Counted from the stretch's first letter, positions 1 through 7,445 are shown. The stretch: 12,770 nt of DNA from Arenicella sp. (GCA_023299895.1 JALZWI010000236.1:1-12770); one strand, 5' to 3'. Notes: generated by a model not told the origin, from the sequence alone. Numbers and translations are program-made.

Positions 1-199
1 TAATACCATGCACTTCAATCGCACCCTGATCGATCTCTCGCTCTGGATTAAGGTAAACATGATAGTTATTACCCGTCAGCTTTCGGTTAATTACTTCAAC
101 ACACCCAATTTCAATGACACGATGCCCTTGCCTATGTTCCAAACCGGTCGTCTCAGTATCAAGAACTATTTGGCGCTTATGCTTTGATTCATAACTCAT
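1..199 (-). CDS. dnaQ: DNA polymerase III epsilon subunit, 3'-5' proofreading exonuclease (N-terminal part only)
   Basis: This is the proofreading exonuclease of the replicative polymerase, cut by the left edge after about 66 residues. The reading frame was translated by hand. It starts [19 protein letters not shown], and the DTETTG stretch is the Exo I motif, whose Asp and Glu bind the catalytic metals. It continues through [18 protein letters not shown] and on to GAIEVHGI, which matches the start of the DnaQ exonuclease domain. The ATG at 199 overlaps the rnhA stop codon in an ATGA (196-199), so the two genes are probably translationally coupled. In E. coli rnhA and dnaQ are divergent; a same-strand arrangement occurs in other gammaproteobacteria. 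The C-terminal region that binds the alpha subunit is not in the window. Confidence 0.95.
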   Translation of the reverse strand, partial: MSYESKHKRQIVLDTETTGLEHRQGHRVIEIGCVEVINRKLTGNNYHVYLNPEREIDQGAIEVHGI

Positions 200-666
200 G
201 CGAGCATCTCATCAATACCACGATTGGCGAGCTGGTCAGCCATCTCATTGCCTTCATTGCCAGAATGGCCTTTTACCCACACCCATTCAATATTATGCAT
301 GGTTACCGCTTGATCAAGCCGTTTCCAGAGGTCTGAATTTTTAACGGGCTTCTTGGCAGCCGTTTGCCATCCGCGCTTCTTCCAATTACCGATCCACTCG
401 GTAATACCTTTGCGCACATATTGCGAATCAGTGTAGAGTGTCAAATCACAACCGCGTTTTAGCGTTGCTAATGATTCAATTGCCGCCATCAACTCCATGC
501 GATTATTGGTGGTATCTTGCTCACCACCATAAAGTTCTTTTTGTGCATCACCATAAAGCAACAATGCACCCCAGCCACCAGGGCCTGGATTACCTCGACA
601 AGCGCCATCGGTATAAATTTCAACTTTTTGTGGCAAGCACTCTTGGCTTGTGGAAAATTGTGTCAT
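196..666 (-). CDS. rnhA: Ribonuclease HI
   Basis: This enzyme cleaves the RNA strand of RNA-DNA hybrids, removing R-loops and primer remnants in the cytoplasm. The 156-residue protein matches E. coli RNase HI (155 residues) with a constant offset of ten. Asp20 lies in [16 protein letters not shown], Glu58 in NNRMEL, Asp80 in YTDSQYV and Asp144 in GNEMADQLA. These are the four metal-binding acidic residues, and His134 in [10 protein letters not shown] is the catalytic-loop histidine. The ten extra N-terminal residues (about 1-13, polar) precede the first strand. Its ATG overlaps the stop of the upstream methyltransferase gene by four bases (663-666), and its stop overlaps dnaQ in the same way. 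All three genes therefore look like one translationally coupled unit. Confidence 0.98.
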   Translation of the reverse strand: MTQFSTSQECLPQKVEIYTDGACRGNPGPGGWGALLLYGDAQKELYGGEQDTTNNRMELMAAIESLATLKRGCDLTLYTDSQYVRKGITEWIGNWKKRGWQTAAKKPVKNSDLWKRLDQAVTMHNIEWVWVKGHSGNEGNEMADQLANRGIDEMLA

Positions 667-1442
667 TTGTTCGATACGCTGTTGATACTCGTTGTTCTCT
701 TTGAATGAGACGATGCCGTGGCTAATTTTCGTCGGCTTTTTTTAACGGAAGGCCGTGTGAACTCAAAACGCCCAACAATGCTTCCGCTTACTTGTTTTTT
801 TCTAGCAGTAATCATATAGCCACCACCCATCATGGGCAACCAACGATCACCTAATGGATTTAAAAAATTAAATAACTTACGCACTCGTGAACCGTTAATC
901 AATGGCGAGTACTGAAATGTCGAACTCGCGACGATCTCAAAACCCAATAACTGCAACCAGTCAGATACTCTATTTGCGGTGAAATAGCTACCAGGACAGA
1001 CAGCCCTCTTAAATATAAGGCGTTGCAAACCCATCATGCTGATTGGATTGAAGCCGGTCAATATAATATGGCCTTCTGGAGTCAAAACCCGATGCACTTC
1101 TCGCAATACCTGATGAGGAAGTTCATGACGTTCGAGCACATGCGGGACAATGATGGTCGACACCATGTCTTCTCTAATAGGTAAAAATGCTGGGTCTAAA
1201 ACTAACGATGATGTTTTTGTGTGCTCGATTTGTGTATCAGCAATAATAAGCTGTGGAAAATCAATGTCTGCAATAATGTCTGAATCAATCACACTACCTA
1301 ACTGTAAAACACGTGGTCCGGACACTTGTCGCAGTGCGCTTTTTAAATATTGTCTTTCACGATCCAAATACTGCTTAGCATAAGATGACGCTCGCCATTT
1401 CGAAAAGACTGATTCGTAATTGTTTTCGTTATTTGTGTCCAA
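663..1442 (-). CDS. Class I SAM-dependent methyltransferase, YafS-like (TTG start)
   Basis: This is a predicted S-adenosylmethionine-dependent methyltransferase of the Methyltransf_11 type; its substrate is unknown. VLQLGS (residues 45-50) is the glycine-containing SAM motif [21 protein letters not shown] (82-101) covers the usual motif II-III region, and [16 protein letters not shown] (118-133) is the post-core segment found in this family. Its place beside rnhA matches E. coli yafS, a methyltransferase-like gene next to rnhA. The last 30 residues are strongly basic and serine-rich, suggesting a disordered or nucleic-acid-binding tail. No ATG exists near the N-terminus. An in-frame TAA directly precedes the TTG at 1442, so that TTG is the longest possible start. 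A possible -35/-10 pair (TTGACG at 1470-1465, AATAAT at 1447-1442) overlaps the TTG, so the true start is uncertain. Confidence 0.82.
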   Translation of the reverse strand: MDTNNENNYESVFSKWRASSYAKQYLDRERQYLKSALRQVSGPRVLQLGSVIDSDIIADIDFPQLIIADTQIEHTKTSSLVLDPAFLPIREDMVSTIIVPHVLERHELPHQVLREVHRVLTPEGHIILTGFNPISMMGLQRLIFKRAVCPGSYFTANRVSDWLQLLGFEIVASSTFQYSPLINGSRVRKLFNFLNPLGDRWLPMMGGGYMITARKKQVSGSIVGRFEFTRPSVKKSRRKLATASSHSKRTTSINSVSNK

Positions 1443-1550
1443 TTATTTTGGTAAATATCAGTTTCGTCAAATAATAAATGAGCGTCTATATTACATGAAT
1501 TTATTAATGATCTCATTGACCTACAACATGTCTCTCATTACTATGCCGCA
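1443..1550. promoter_or_regulatory. Divergent promoter region between the methyltransferase gene and mltD
   Basis: This is the 108-bp gap between two divergent genes. On the plus strand, TTGACC (1516-1521) is followed after 17 bp by TACTAT (1539-1544), a good sigma-70-like pair with an optimal spacer. The start point predicted from it falls at the mltD ATG (1551). On the minus strand, TTGACG (1470-1465) is followed after 17 bp by AATAAT (1447-1442). No Shine-Dalgarno was found before mltD. The boxes were read by eye. Confidence 0.5.
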
Positions 1551-2921
1551 ATGCAGAAAATTACAATCTCAACATTAGCATTCACATTGCTGCTATCGGC
1601 CTGCAATAATCACAAAACAATGCCAGAGCCAAATAGTAGTGCGGTGATTATTAGCCCGAGCACGGAGGCATCTCAACCAGCCACTATTAGCAGGCCTGCT
1701 GTGATGAACTCTCAGACAGTAGTTGACACTCAACCAGCTGTGATTGAAATTGATCTATTGGAGCGAATTCGGCGTGGTTTTAAGTTCCCAGATATTGAAT
1801 CAAAGTACACCGCAGATTACATCAAGTGGAATGCTGGTCATGCAACCTACCTTACAGATTTATTTTCGCGCGCCGAACCTTTTTTATATTACATAGTTGA
1901 AGAAATCGAAAAACGTGGCCTACCTATGGAGCTAGCCCTACTTCCTGCTGTTGAAAGCGCTTATAAATCCGATGCACTGTCCAGTTCAAATGCCAGTGGC
2001 TTATGGCAGTTTATTCCCTCTACAGGCAAAAGCTTTGGACTTCGACAAGACTGGTGGTATGACGGGCGGCGCGACTTTATTGAATCGACCCATGCCGCAC
2101 TAGACTATTTAACCCAGCTAAATGCATTATTTAAGGGCGATTGGCACCTAACTCTGGCGGCCTACAATGCCGGACAAGGTACTGTATCGCGTGCGATTAG
2201 ATCAAATGAACTCAGCGGCAAAAAGACCAATTATCAGGCGCTTAACCTTCGCACTGAAACGATTAAATACATTCCCAAATTACAAGCTCTCAAAGAAATC
2301 GTCAAAGACCCCGCTCGCTACAATGTCTCATTGGCGAAGTTAGCTAACCAACCATACTTTGAAATTATTACTTTACCAGGGCAAATTGATTTACAAGAGT
2401 TTTCAGAGCTTGCGGCGCTAGACATTCAAACGCTCAAGCATATGAATGCCGGCCATCTGCGCTGGGCAACATCTCCAGATGGGCCGCACCGCTTGTTAGT
2501 GCCGCTCTCAAACCACATTCGATCAAGTATTGCTCTGCAACAAATCAAAGTAAATCCGAGCATTGAATATCAACACCATACTGTTACTCGAGGTGAAACC
2601 TTGAGTCAAATTGGTCATCGATATAGCGTAAGTGTTAGTGCCATACAAAACACCAACAAACTTAGCTCAACAAATATACGCGCGGGCAAGACACTGATTA
2701 TCCCTATTGCGAGTAGAATCCAGTCATCCTACGCACAAGCGCCACCTCAGCAAGCTAACTCGAACAACAAACACGTCCATCGAGTGGTAAAAGGTGACAC
2801 ATTATGGTCGATTTCCAAACGCTATAACGTTGAACTACAAAAATTAATCAGTTGGAATCAATTAGCTAAGAATCAAATTCTTCGACTTAACCAATCTCTA
2901 TTAATATTTTTGAATCAATAA
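1551..2921 (+). CDS. mltD: Membrane-bound lytic murein transglycosylase D, lipoprotein with two LysM repeats
   Basis: This enzyme cleaves the MurNAc-GlcNAc bond of peptidoglycan, leaving 1,6-anhydro ends, and acts from the outer membrane during wall growth and turnover. Residues 1-18 are a lipoprotein signal ending in the lipobox LSAC, with Cys18 as the lipidated residue. A Pro/Ser/Thr-rich linker follows to about residue 65. The lytic transglycosylase domain spans about 85-260. It has the catalytic Glu135 in LPAVESAY, then SGLWQFIPSTGKSFGL (149-164) and LAAYNAGQGTVSRAI (202-216). Two LysM peptidoglycan-binding repeats lie at about 342-386 (TVTRGETLSQI) and 409-453 (RVVKGDTLWSI). E. coli MltD has the same domain order. 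In E. coli gloB lies between mltD and yafS; here it is absent. The stop is 19 bases from the convergent rimI stop. Confidence 0.95.
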   Translation: MQKITISTLAFTLLLSACNNHKTMPEPNSSAVIISPSTEASQPATISRPAVMNSQTVVDTQPAVIEIDLLERIRRGFKFPDIESKYTADYIKWNAGHATYLTDLFSRAEPFLYYIVEEIEKRGLPMELALLPAVESAYKSDALSSSNASGLWQFIPSTGKSFGLRQDWWYDGRRDFIESTHAALDYLTQLNALFKGDWHLTLAAYNAGQGTVSRAIRSNELSGKKTNYQALNLRTETIKYIPKLQALKEIVKDPARYNVSLAKLANQPYFEIITLPGQIDLQEFSELAALDIQTLKHMNAGHLRWATSPDGPHRLLVPLSNHIRSSIALQQIKVNPSIEYQHHTVTRGETLSQIGHRYSVSVSAIQNTNKLSSTNIRAGKTLIIPIASRIQSSYAQAPPQQANSNNKHVHRVVKGDTLWSISKRYNVELQKLISWNQLAKNQILRLNQSLLIFLNQ

Positions 2922-2940
2922 ATCTGCACTTGCGGAAGGT

Positions 2941-3438
2941 CTAAAAACTGATCAAACCGCTTGCAAGTAATTTAACCAATACAATCGCATCCTCACGTTC
3001 CTGACTCCCTGCACGGTAATAGTTTTTGCGCACCGCAATTTTCTGAAACTGCCATTGTTGATAAAGGTTTTGCGCAATCGAGTTACTTGCACGTACTTCC
3101 AGAAATATTTTCTTAATCCCTTCTACACTATTGCCGATATCGACGATGTCGTGCATCAAAATATGCGCAATACCTTGCCCTTGATGTTCTTTGGCAACGA
3201 CTAAATTTAAAATATGTAACTCATCAGCAACTGGGCAAACCACATGATAGGCAACAATGATTGGCTCTTGGGTTGCCTTATAGACGACTCGGCAATGATG
3301 CTGTTTAGCTAACGACTCCTCAAACGAGAGGCGTGCCCAAGGTGAAGGTTGCGCATTTTTCTCGATAGCTAACACCGCACAAAGATCAGTAGCTTGCATA
3401 TTCCGCGAAATAAATACGCCTGAATTTGAATTCACCAA
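2941..3438 (-). CDS. rimI: Ribosomal-protein-alanine N-acetyltransferase RimI-like (GNAT)
   Basis: This is a GNAT-fold acetyltransferase. In E. coli, RimI acetylates the N-terminal alanine of ribosomal protein S18. HQGQGIAHILM (85-95) is the acetyl-CoA pyrophosphate-binding loop, LEVRASNSIAQNLY (113-126) is the conserved RimI strand and helix, and VRKNYYRAGSQEREDAIVL (136-154) is the C-terminal signature containing the active-site tyrosine region. ATDLCAVLAIEKNAQPSPW (16-34) matches the family N-terminus. The 165 residues are slightly longer than E. coli RimI (148). The longest frame begins at TTG 3438, with GTG at 3435 next. The first ATG (3399) would remove the conserved beta-strand FISRNM, so a non-ATG start is likely. 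It lies three bases after the holD-like gene, the same order as holD-rimI in E. coli. Confidence 0.9.
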   Translation of the reverse strand: MVNSNSGVFISRNMQATDLCAVLAIEKNAQPSPWARLSFEESLAKQHHCRVVYKATQEPIIVAYHVVCPVADELHILNLVVAKEHQGQGIAHILMHDIVDIGNSVEGIKKIFLEVRASNSIAQNLYQQWQFQKIAVRKNYYRAGSQEREDAIVLVKLLASGLISF

Positions 3439-3441
3439 GAA

Positions 3442-4236
3442 TTATGTCTCGATTAGTTTTGTTGCATTTTTTAAATCATCCCAGACCTTTGCCTTGAGCT
3501 GAGGCGTATCAAGCATTTGCATTAAACTGTAGGTCGGAATAACTGCAATTGGCTGATCAAAACACTGTCGATGTTGTTCACGTAGCTGTTCCAGACTTTC
3601 GTTTGCTTTTATCAACGCCCGCGCGGCAAATTCACCAAAGGTTATAACGACCTTAGGCTGCACCAACCTTATTTGATGTTGTAATAATCCATCACACTGC
3701 GCTGTGTCCTCAGTAATATTTGCCGCAGGAGGACATTTAAATATTGATGATAAATAAACTGTTGCGCGATCAAGGCTTAATGCAAACAAAATAGCATCGA
3801 ATAGCTGCCCAACTCTGCCTGTTAATAGCTCTTGTTGCTCAATGTCTCGAGCTGTAGGTGAGTCAAATACAAACATCCACTCAGCCGTTATGTTTCCATC
3901 ACCTAGAATTGGTGTAACCTGTGAGCATGAACGGCAATATTGCGTGTCGTTAACTAACTCAATCAACGCCGGCCAGTCATGCGCTTGTGATTTTCGTTCA
4001 CTTTTTTGTGGGCTTTGTTCAATTACTTGGCTGACGTTATCAGTTGGCTCAATTGCGGTATTTTGTTCATCGACCAAAATCGGATCAAGCTCTTTGGTAT
4101 TCTCATTAATAGTTTCTTCTAAACCCCTTGCTAGGACACGCTCGGCTGCATTGCCGCCTTCTAATGAATTTCTTAAAGGCTCCCTTAGGCACCATTGTTG
4201 AATGCCCATTTGATCTAAAATAGTATTAGTTTTCAT
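3442..4236 (-). CDS. holD: Probable DNA polymerase III psi subunit (HolD-like) with a uracil-DNA-glycosylase-like domain
   Basis: Residues 5-18 (TILDQMGIQQWCLR) closely resemble the E. coli HolD N-terminus (WQLQQLGITQWSLR), the peptide that binds the clamp-loader collar. Residues 29-88 are an acidic, Gln-rich linker without recognisable fold. Residues 88-262 resemble family-4 uracil-DNA glycosylases, with four iron-sulfur-type cysteines (C101, C104, C168, C181), GRVGQLFDAIL (140-150), LVQPKVVITFGEFAARAL (191-208) and KAKVWDDLK (248-256). The family catalytic motifs are degraded: GEAPG reads FDSPT (124-128), and the HPA/HPS motif reads SLM, with Ser237 where His is expected. This argues against glycosylase activity. 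The position directly before rimI matches holD in E. coli. I therefore infer a replication clamp-loader psi subunit. Automatic annotation would probably call it a uracil-DNA glycosylase family protein. Confidence 0.72.
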   Translation of the reverse strand: MKTNTILDQMGIQQWCLREPLRNSLEGGNAAERVLARGLEETINENTKELDPILVDEQNTAIEPTDNVSQVIEQSPQKSERKSQAHDWPALIELVNDTQYCRSCSQVTPILGDGNITAEWMFVFDSPTARDIEQQELLTGRVGQLFDAILFALSLDRATVYLSSIFKCPPAANITEDTAQCDGLLQHQIRLVQPKVVITFGEFAARALIKANESLEQLREQHRQCFDQPIAVIPTYSLMQMLDTPQLKAKVWDDLKNATKLIET

Positions 4237-4245
4237 TGCGCTAGA

Positions 4246-4758
4246 TTAGAGAATTAAAACGAAAGGCGCAACAATTATCAACACTAATAAAAATGCGATG
4301 CTAATAAAAGTCACAAACAAAAATGCGGGATTAGCCAATAATGCGATGCCGCCAATGGCTTGTGCAATATTACCCAAATTTTCATCGTTACGAATTGTTC
4401 GTATCGTCGAAATTAATCCTCTAATACTCTTTGGTCCTTTTAAGCCTGTGGTTTTGAAATTAGTAACTATGTCACCATCTCGTTTCGTCAATACCGATAG
4501 TTGATTCGGCGCATCCACTAGTTTAGTGAGAGTCTGCCAAATTATGCAGATAACAACCGCAGGGAGCATAACGATGCCGCATTTAACTAAATTCCACCCC
4601 AAACTTGAATCGGCTGAGTAAACCAAGTAAGCAATCGCAAAACTTGCGACCAATCCTATAAACGCAAATACGCCTATCTTGCGATTGAGGCTGCCTGCAA
4701 CCGTGGCGACACTTTGTATAATCTCTTCAAGCTCTTTCGAGAAATTTGATTCAGCCAT
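4246..4758 (-). CDS. Unrecognised inner-membrane protein with three predicted transmembrane segments
   Basis: I do not recognise this 170-residue protein. Residues 1-27 are polar and charged. Hydrophobic segments at about 28-47 (FAFIGLVASFAIAYLVY), 58-77 (GIVMLPAVVICIIW) and 144-170 (the extreme C-terminus, very rich in Ile, Leu, Val and Phe) should span the membrane. A fourth weaker segment (IAQAIGGIALLA, 131-142) precedes the last. Between them is a soluble loop of about 65 residues (78-130) with mixed charge, including SIRGLISTIRTIRND. An in-frame TAA lies 6 bases upstream of the ATG at 4758, so the start is fixed unless it lies inside. No good Shine-Dalgarno precedes it; a tandem repeat does. 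It ends nine bases before the holD-like gene, so the two are probably co-transcribed. Function is unknown. Confidence 0.7.
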   Translation of the reverse strand: MAESNFSKELEEIIQSVATVAGSLNRKIGVFAFIGLVASFAIAYLVYSADSSLGWNLVKCGIVMLPAVVICIIWQTLTKLVDAPNQLSVLTKRDGDIVTNFKTTGLKGPKSIRGLISTIRTIRNDENLGNIAQAIGGIALLANPAFLFVTFISIAFLLVLIIVAPFVLIL

Positions 4759-4767
4759 TTTTATTTA

Positions 4768-4839
4768 ACAGCCTTGAGCCATTCGACAGTCTTGAGCGAA
4801 TTAACAGCCTTGAGCCATTTAACAGCTTTATGTGAATTA
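4768..4839. repeat. Four tandem copies of an 18-bp unit (36-bp higher-order period)
   Basis: The copies lie at 4768-4785, 4786-4803, 4804-4821 and 4822-4839. The first and third (ACAGCCTTGAGCCATT plus two variable bases) are nearly identical. The second and fourth both end in GAATTA, so the array is really two 36-bp units differing at about seven places. It fills most of the 92-bp gap between the DHH gene stop (4851) and the membrane-protein start (4758). The unit is a multiple of three and stays open in one minus-strand frame as a six-residue repeat, but no gene there is convincing. Confidence 0.88.
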
Positions 4840-4850
4840 AAATACATTTG

Positions 4851-5810
4851 CTACTTATAATAGCCATTAAACACATCAATAAAGCGTGGTAAATCATCAA
4901 CCGCCAATTTATTAATACCCGCGGCAGCCGCACGACCACCGCCTGTATCGAATTGGCGGCAAATCTCTTCTGCACCACGCTTATTATTCAGCGGCGCTCT
5001 AACACTCACTAATAAACTACCATCGCTTTTTTCGGTTAATACCGCATGCGCAGTATCAGGGTGTTGGTTGGCAAGATCATTACCAAACACGCCACTCACT
5101 CGCCTTGCCCATGCTTTATTTGGAAACTGATAAATTGTCGCATGTGCTTCCTGAAAAACTGGCTTAGAGCCAGCAGCAGACTGCATATCACTGTGGTAGC
5201 CTGCTTCCAGTGTAGCAAATGCATCTACATCATCAGCAATAAATTCTTGAGGTGTAGCATAGGCTGAAGTGCGTCTATACAATTGTGCAGGGTCAAAATA
5301 CAAATCACTTAGGTCAGAACCGTAGCCATTGTAATTTAAGTACAAACCTAAATTTTGAAGCTGTTTGAGCTCAGCATCTTTTAGCTCCAAAGGCTTTGCC
5401 AATGATGTCGCAGTGCGATGTAGATTATCACCAAAAGTACCGACAACCGCCCAAGCTAAATAACGTCCTTTTAGCGTATGATTAACAAGCAAACTAGTAC
5501 AAACGTCGGGAGTGGTATTAATATTGGTTGTCAGTTTAGGGTGTTCTGGAATTTCACCAGCATAATGATGATCACAATAAAATACCTCAGCGCCAGCTGC
5601 CAACACTTGCTCTAGAGCCGTTCGGTTTTTATCTAGAGAAACATCCAGTACAGTGACAATATCTCCAGAATTAGCCGACACGCGAGCCACCAAACTTATA
5701 TCACGCTTAACACCTGTGATCAGCTCTGACTCAACTGGGTTTTTTAAACGAATTTGGGTTAATGCGCAGATACCATCAGCATCACCATTAAAACAATCTA
5801 TATAAGTCAT
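4851..5810 (-). CDS. DHH-family phosphoesterase with DHHA1-like C-terminal domain
   Basis: This is a DHH-superfamily hydrolase, related to RecJ, nanoRNase and PPX1-type enzymes that act on phosphoester or phosphoanhydride bonds with manganese. The metal-binding motifs are in order: NGDADG (8-13), VLDVS (54-58), CDHH (79-82) and GTFGD (124-128). The C-terminal DHHA1-like region ends with LLVSVRAP (266-273), then ICRQFDTGGGRAAAAGIN (283-300). The usual GGGH of DHHA1 substrate-binding domains is GGGR here (Arg293 for His), which may alter substrate choice. At 319 residues it is the size of stand-alone DHH proteins rather than RecJ. Its ATG is five bases downstream of the Spx-like gene's stop, so the two are co-transcribed. 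The substrate cannot be deduced from the sequence. Confidence 0.85.
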   Translation of the reverse strand: MTYIDCFNGDADGICALTQIRLKNPVESELITGVKRDISLVARVSANSGDIVTVLDVSLDKNRTALEQVLAAGAEVFYCDHHYAGEIPEHPKLTTNINTTPDVCTSLLVNHTLKGRYLAWAVVGTFGDNLHRTATSLAKPLELKDAELKQLQNLGLYLNYNGYGSDLSDLYFDPAQLYRRTSAYATPQEFIADDVDAFATLEAGYHSDMQSAAGSKPVFQEAHATIYQFPNKAWARRVSGVFGNDLANQHPDTAHAVLTEKSDGSLLVSVRAPLNNKRGAEEICRQFDTGGGRAAAAGINKLAVDDLPRFIDVFNGYYK

Positions 5811-5815
5811 CTACT

Positions 5816-6172
5816 TTAATTACCAGTAAAAGCTTGCCATGCTTCTTCTTTGAAACCGACAATACCTTGTTTATCTGCATTTAAAAGAAATGGTCGCTTA
5901 ATCAACTTACCATTGCCAGCCAATAAATCGATGGCTTGCTTGGCTGTCATGTCTGCTAGCTTGTCTTTCATTTTCAGTTCGCGATATTGCACGCCAGACG
6001 TATTAAAGAGTTTACGAATATCCCCCTCATAACTCGCCAGCATGGCTTTGAGTTCTGTTTTGGCAGGTGGCTTTTCAGTGATATCAATCGATTTAAAATC
6101 GATACCTTGCGCATTTAAAAATTTAATTGCTTTGCGACAAGTGCTGCACTTAGGGTACTGATAAAGTTTCAT
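5816..6172 (-). CDS. ArsC/Spx/MgsR-family thioredoxin-fold protein
   Basis: This 118-residue protein belongs to the arsenate-reductase-like family that includes ArsC, Spx and YffB. It begins MKLYQYPKCSTCRKAIKFL, with a redox-type CxxC at Cys9 and Cys12. DITEKPP (30-36), KLFNTSGVQYRE (54-65) and IKRPFLL (91-97, with Arg93 at the family's conserved arginine) follow in the standard order. The CxxC and length fit the Spx/MgsR branch, whose Gram-positive members bind RNA polymerase and sense thiol stress. In gammaproteobacteria the role of such proteins is not established, so neither arsenate reduction nor regulation should be assumed; no ars genes are nearby. A GGTGA Shine-Dalgarno lies six bases before the ATG. 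It is first in a run of five minus-strand genes. Confidence 0.85.
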   Translation of the reverse strand: MKLYQYPKCSTCRKAIKFLNAQGIDFKSIDITEKPPAKTELKAMLASYEGDIRKLFNTSGVQYRELKMKDKLADMTAKQAIDLLAGNGKLIKRPFLLNADKQGIVGFKEEAWQAFTGN

Positions 6173-6200
6173 AATTCACCCATATAAAATAATTTAGCCG

Positions 6201-6206
6201 ATTATA
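6201..6206 (-). promoter_or_regulatory. -10-like box TATAAT for the Spx-like gene operon
   Basis: A perfect TATAAT on the minus strand lies 28 bases upstream of the ATG at 6172, between the sat terminator and the gene. It leaves a short leader containing the GGTGA ribosome site. No convincing -35 box was found; that position falls inside the terminator hairpin. Confidence 0.4.
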
Positions 6207-6209
6207 ACT

Positions 6210-6240
6210 AAAAATGCCCCGTAGATTACGAGGCATTTTT
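6210..6240 (-). terminator. Rho-independent terminator of the tetR-cysC-sat operon
   Basis: AAAAATGCC (6210-6218) pairs exactly with GGCATTTTT (6232-6240). Inside, CGT (6220-6222) pairs with ACG (6228-6230) around a five-base loop, after one C-A mismatch. The RNA of the minus strand ends in a U run, 24 bases after the sat stop. The arms are A/T-flanked on both sides, so it may work in both directions. Confidence 0.88.
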
Positions 6241-6263
6241 TATTGTCTGTCAGCTTTTCAGGT

Positions 6264-7445
6264 TTACAGAGACTGGTAATAATCCATCAATATTTTTGCT
6301 ACTTCTGGACGAGAGAACTCTGGTGGTGGCGCGATGCCATTACCCAGCATTTCTCTTACTTTAGTGCCAGATAGCAACACAAAATCCTCAGGCGTGTGAT
6401 CAGGCACATCGCGCATCATTACTACTTTATCCAATTTCTTAGAATAAGCCGTGTGGTCTGCGCGAAAAATATTAATCTCTAAAGCATCTGCAGGTACATC
6501 AGTATCAAAAATTGTCTGTGCATCAAACGCACCGTAATAATCACCCACACCTGCATGGTCGCGCCCGATAATAAAATCAGTCGCGCCCATGTTTTGTCTA
6601 AATAGTGCGTGTAGAATAGCCTCTCGTGGTCCAGCATAGAGCATGTCAAAACCATAACCTGTGACCATCACGCTGTTTTCAGGGAAATAATGATCAACCA
6701 TAGTCCGAATTGACGAATCACGTACATCGGCAGGAATATCACCGGCCTTGAGTTTACCCAATAACATATGTATAACGCAGCCTTGAGCATTGGTTGCTTG
6801 CATTGCCATTCTGCACAATTCTTCATGCGCACGGTGCATTGGGTTACGCGTTTGAAACGCCACTACTTTATTCCAACCGCGCTCAGCAATCTCTTCCCGA
6901 ATCTGAACAGCAGTACGAAACGTATCAGCAAAGTCAGTCGCAAAATAACTATAATTTAATACCTTGATTGCACCTGAAACCACTGTGTTGCCCTGACTCA
7001 TAAATGCGTCAACACCTGGGTGAGCAGCGTCGGTTGTGCCATAAACAGCCTGTGCAATCTCCGCTAAGTCTTGATCTGATAATTGTTCAATTGACGTGAC
7101 TGTTTGAACAGCGACAACCGGATTACCTTTAACATTAGGATCCAATAATGCGATCTGGTCACCTACATTAAAATTAGCTTCAGCTAACAAATTTAGTACT
7201 GGTACTGGGAAAAACAAACCGGCTTCGGTAGTCATCGACTTAGCAACGGATAAAGCATCAGCCTTAGTCATATAACCATCAAGTGGCGTAAAGTAACCAC
7301 CGCCCAACATCACTGCGTTAGCGGCAGTGGCTGAACTAACACGTACTTGCGGTAACGATGCGGCACTGATAACTAGAGCATCAAGCTCGACTTGGTCAGA
7401 CACAATTAATGGCTTAAGGGCATCTGCCCCATGTGGTTTAATCAC
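6264..7445 (-). CDS. sat: Sulfate adenylyltransferase, single-subunit Sat type (GTG start)
   Basis: ATP sulfurylase converts sulfate and ATP to adenosine phosphosulfate (APS) and pyrophosphate. This is the single-chain Sat form, not the CysD/CysN pair. Residues 1-165 form the PUA-like N-terminal domain (GGGYFTPLDGYM, 48-59). The catalytic domain carries FQTRNPMHRAHEEL (197-210), with the QxRNPxHxxHE nucleotide-binding motif, then GYGFDMLYAGPREAILHALF (263-282) and IIGRDHAGVGDYY (292-304). VMMRDVP and LLSGTKVREML (357-367) complete the family C-terminus. Its 393 residues are normal for bacterial Sat without a fused kinase. The start is GTG at 7445; GGAGA lies about seven bases upstream and supports it. 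It lies 44 bases after cysC, whose product uses APS, and ends before a strong terminator. Confidence 0.95.
   Translation of the reverse strand: MIKPHGADALKPLIVSDQVELDALVISAASLPQVRVSSATAANAVMLGGGYFTPLDGYMTKADALSVAKSMTTEAGLFFPVPVLNLLAEANFNVGDQIALLDPNVKGNPVVAVQTVTSIEQLSDQDLAEIAQAVYGTTDAAHPGVDAFMSQGNTVVSGAIKVLNYSYFATDFADTFRTAVQIREEIAERGWNKVVAFQTRNPMHRAHEELCRMAMQATNAQGCVIHMLLGKLKAGDIPADVRDSSIRTMVDHYFPENSVMVTGYGFDMLYAGPREAILHALFRQNMGATDFIIGRDHAGVGDYYGAFDAQTIFDTDVPADALEINIFRADHTAYSKKLDKVVMMRDVPDHTPEDFVLLSGTKVREMLGNGIAPPPEFSRPEVAKILMDYYQSL

Noticed and set aside
3442..4236. Active uracil-DNA glycosylase
   Set aside because: Both catalytic motifs are altered, and the N-terminus and gene order fit HolD.
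4768..4839. Possible CRISPR array
   Set aside because: The copies are directly adjacent with no spacers, only 18 bp, and there are no cas genes.
4751..4978. 75-codon minus-strand frame reading through the tandem repeat
   Set aside because: Its first half overlaps the well-supported DHH gene in another frame, and its second half is only the six-residue echo of the 18-bp repeat.
5816..6172. Arsenic resistance operon
   Set aside because: The protein is ArsC-fold, but the CxxC form and the lack of arsB, arsR or arsH nearby fit the Spx-like branch better.
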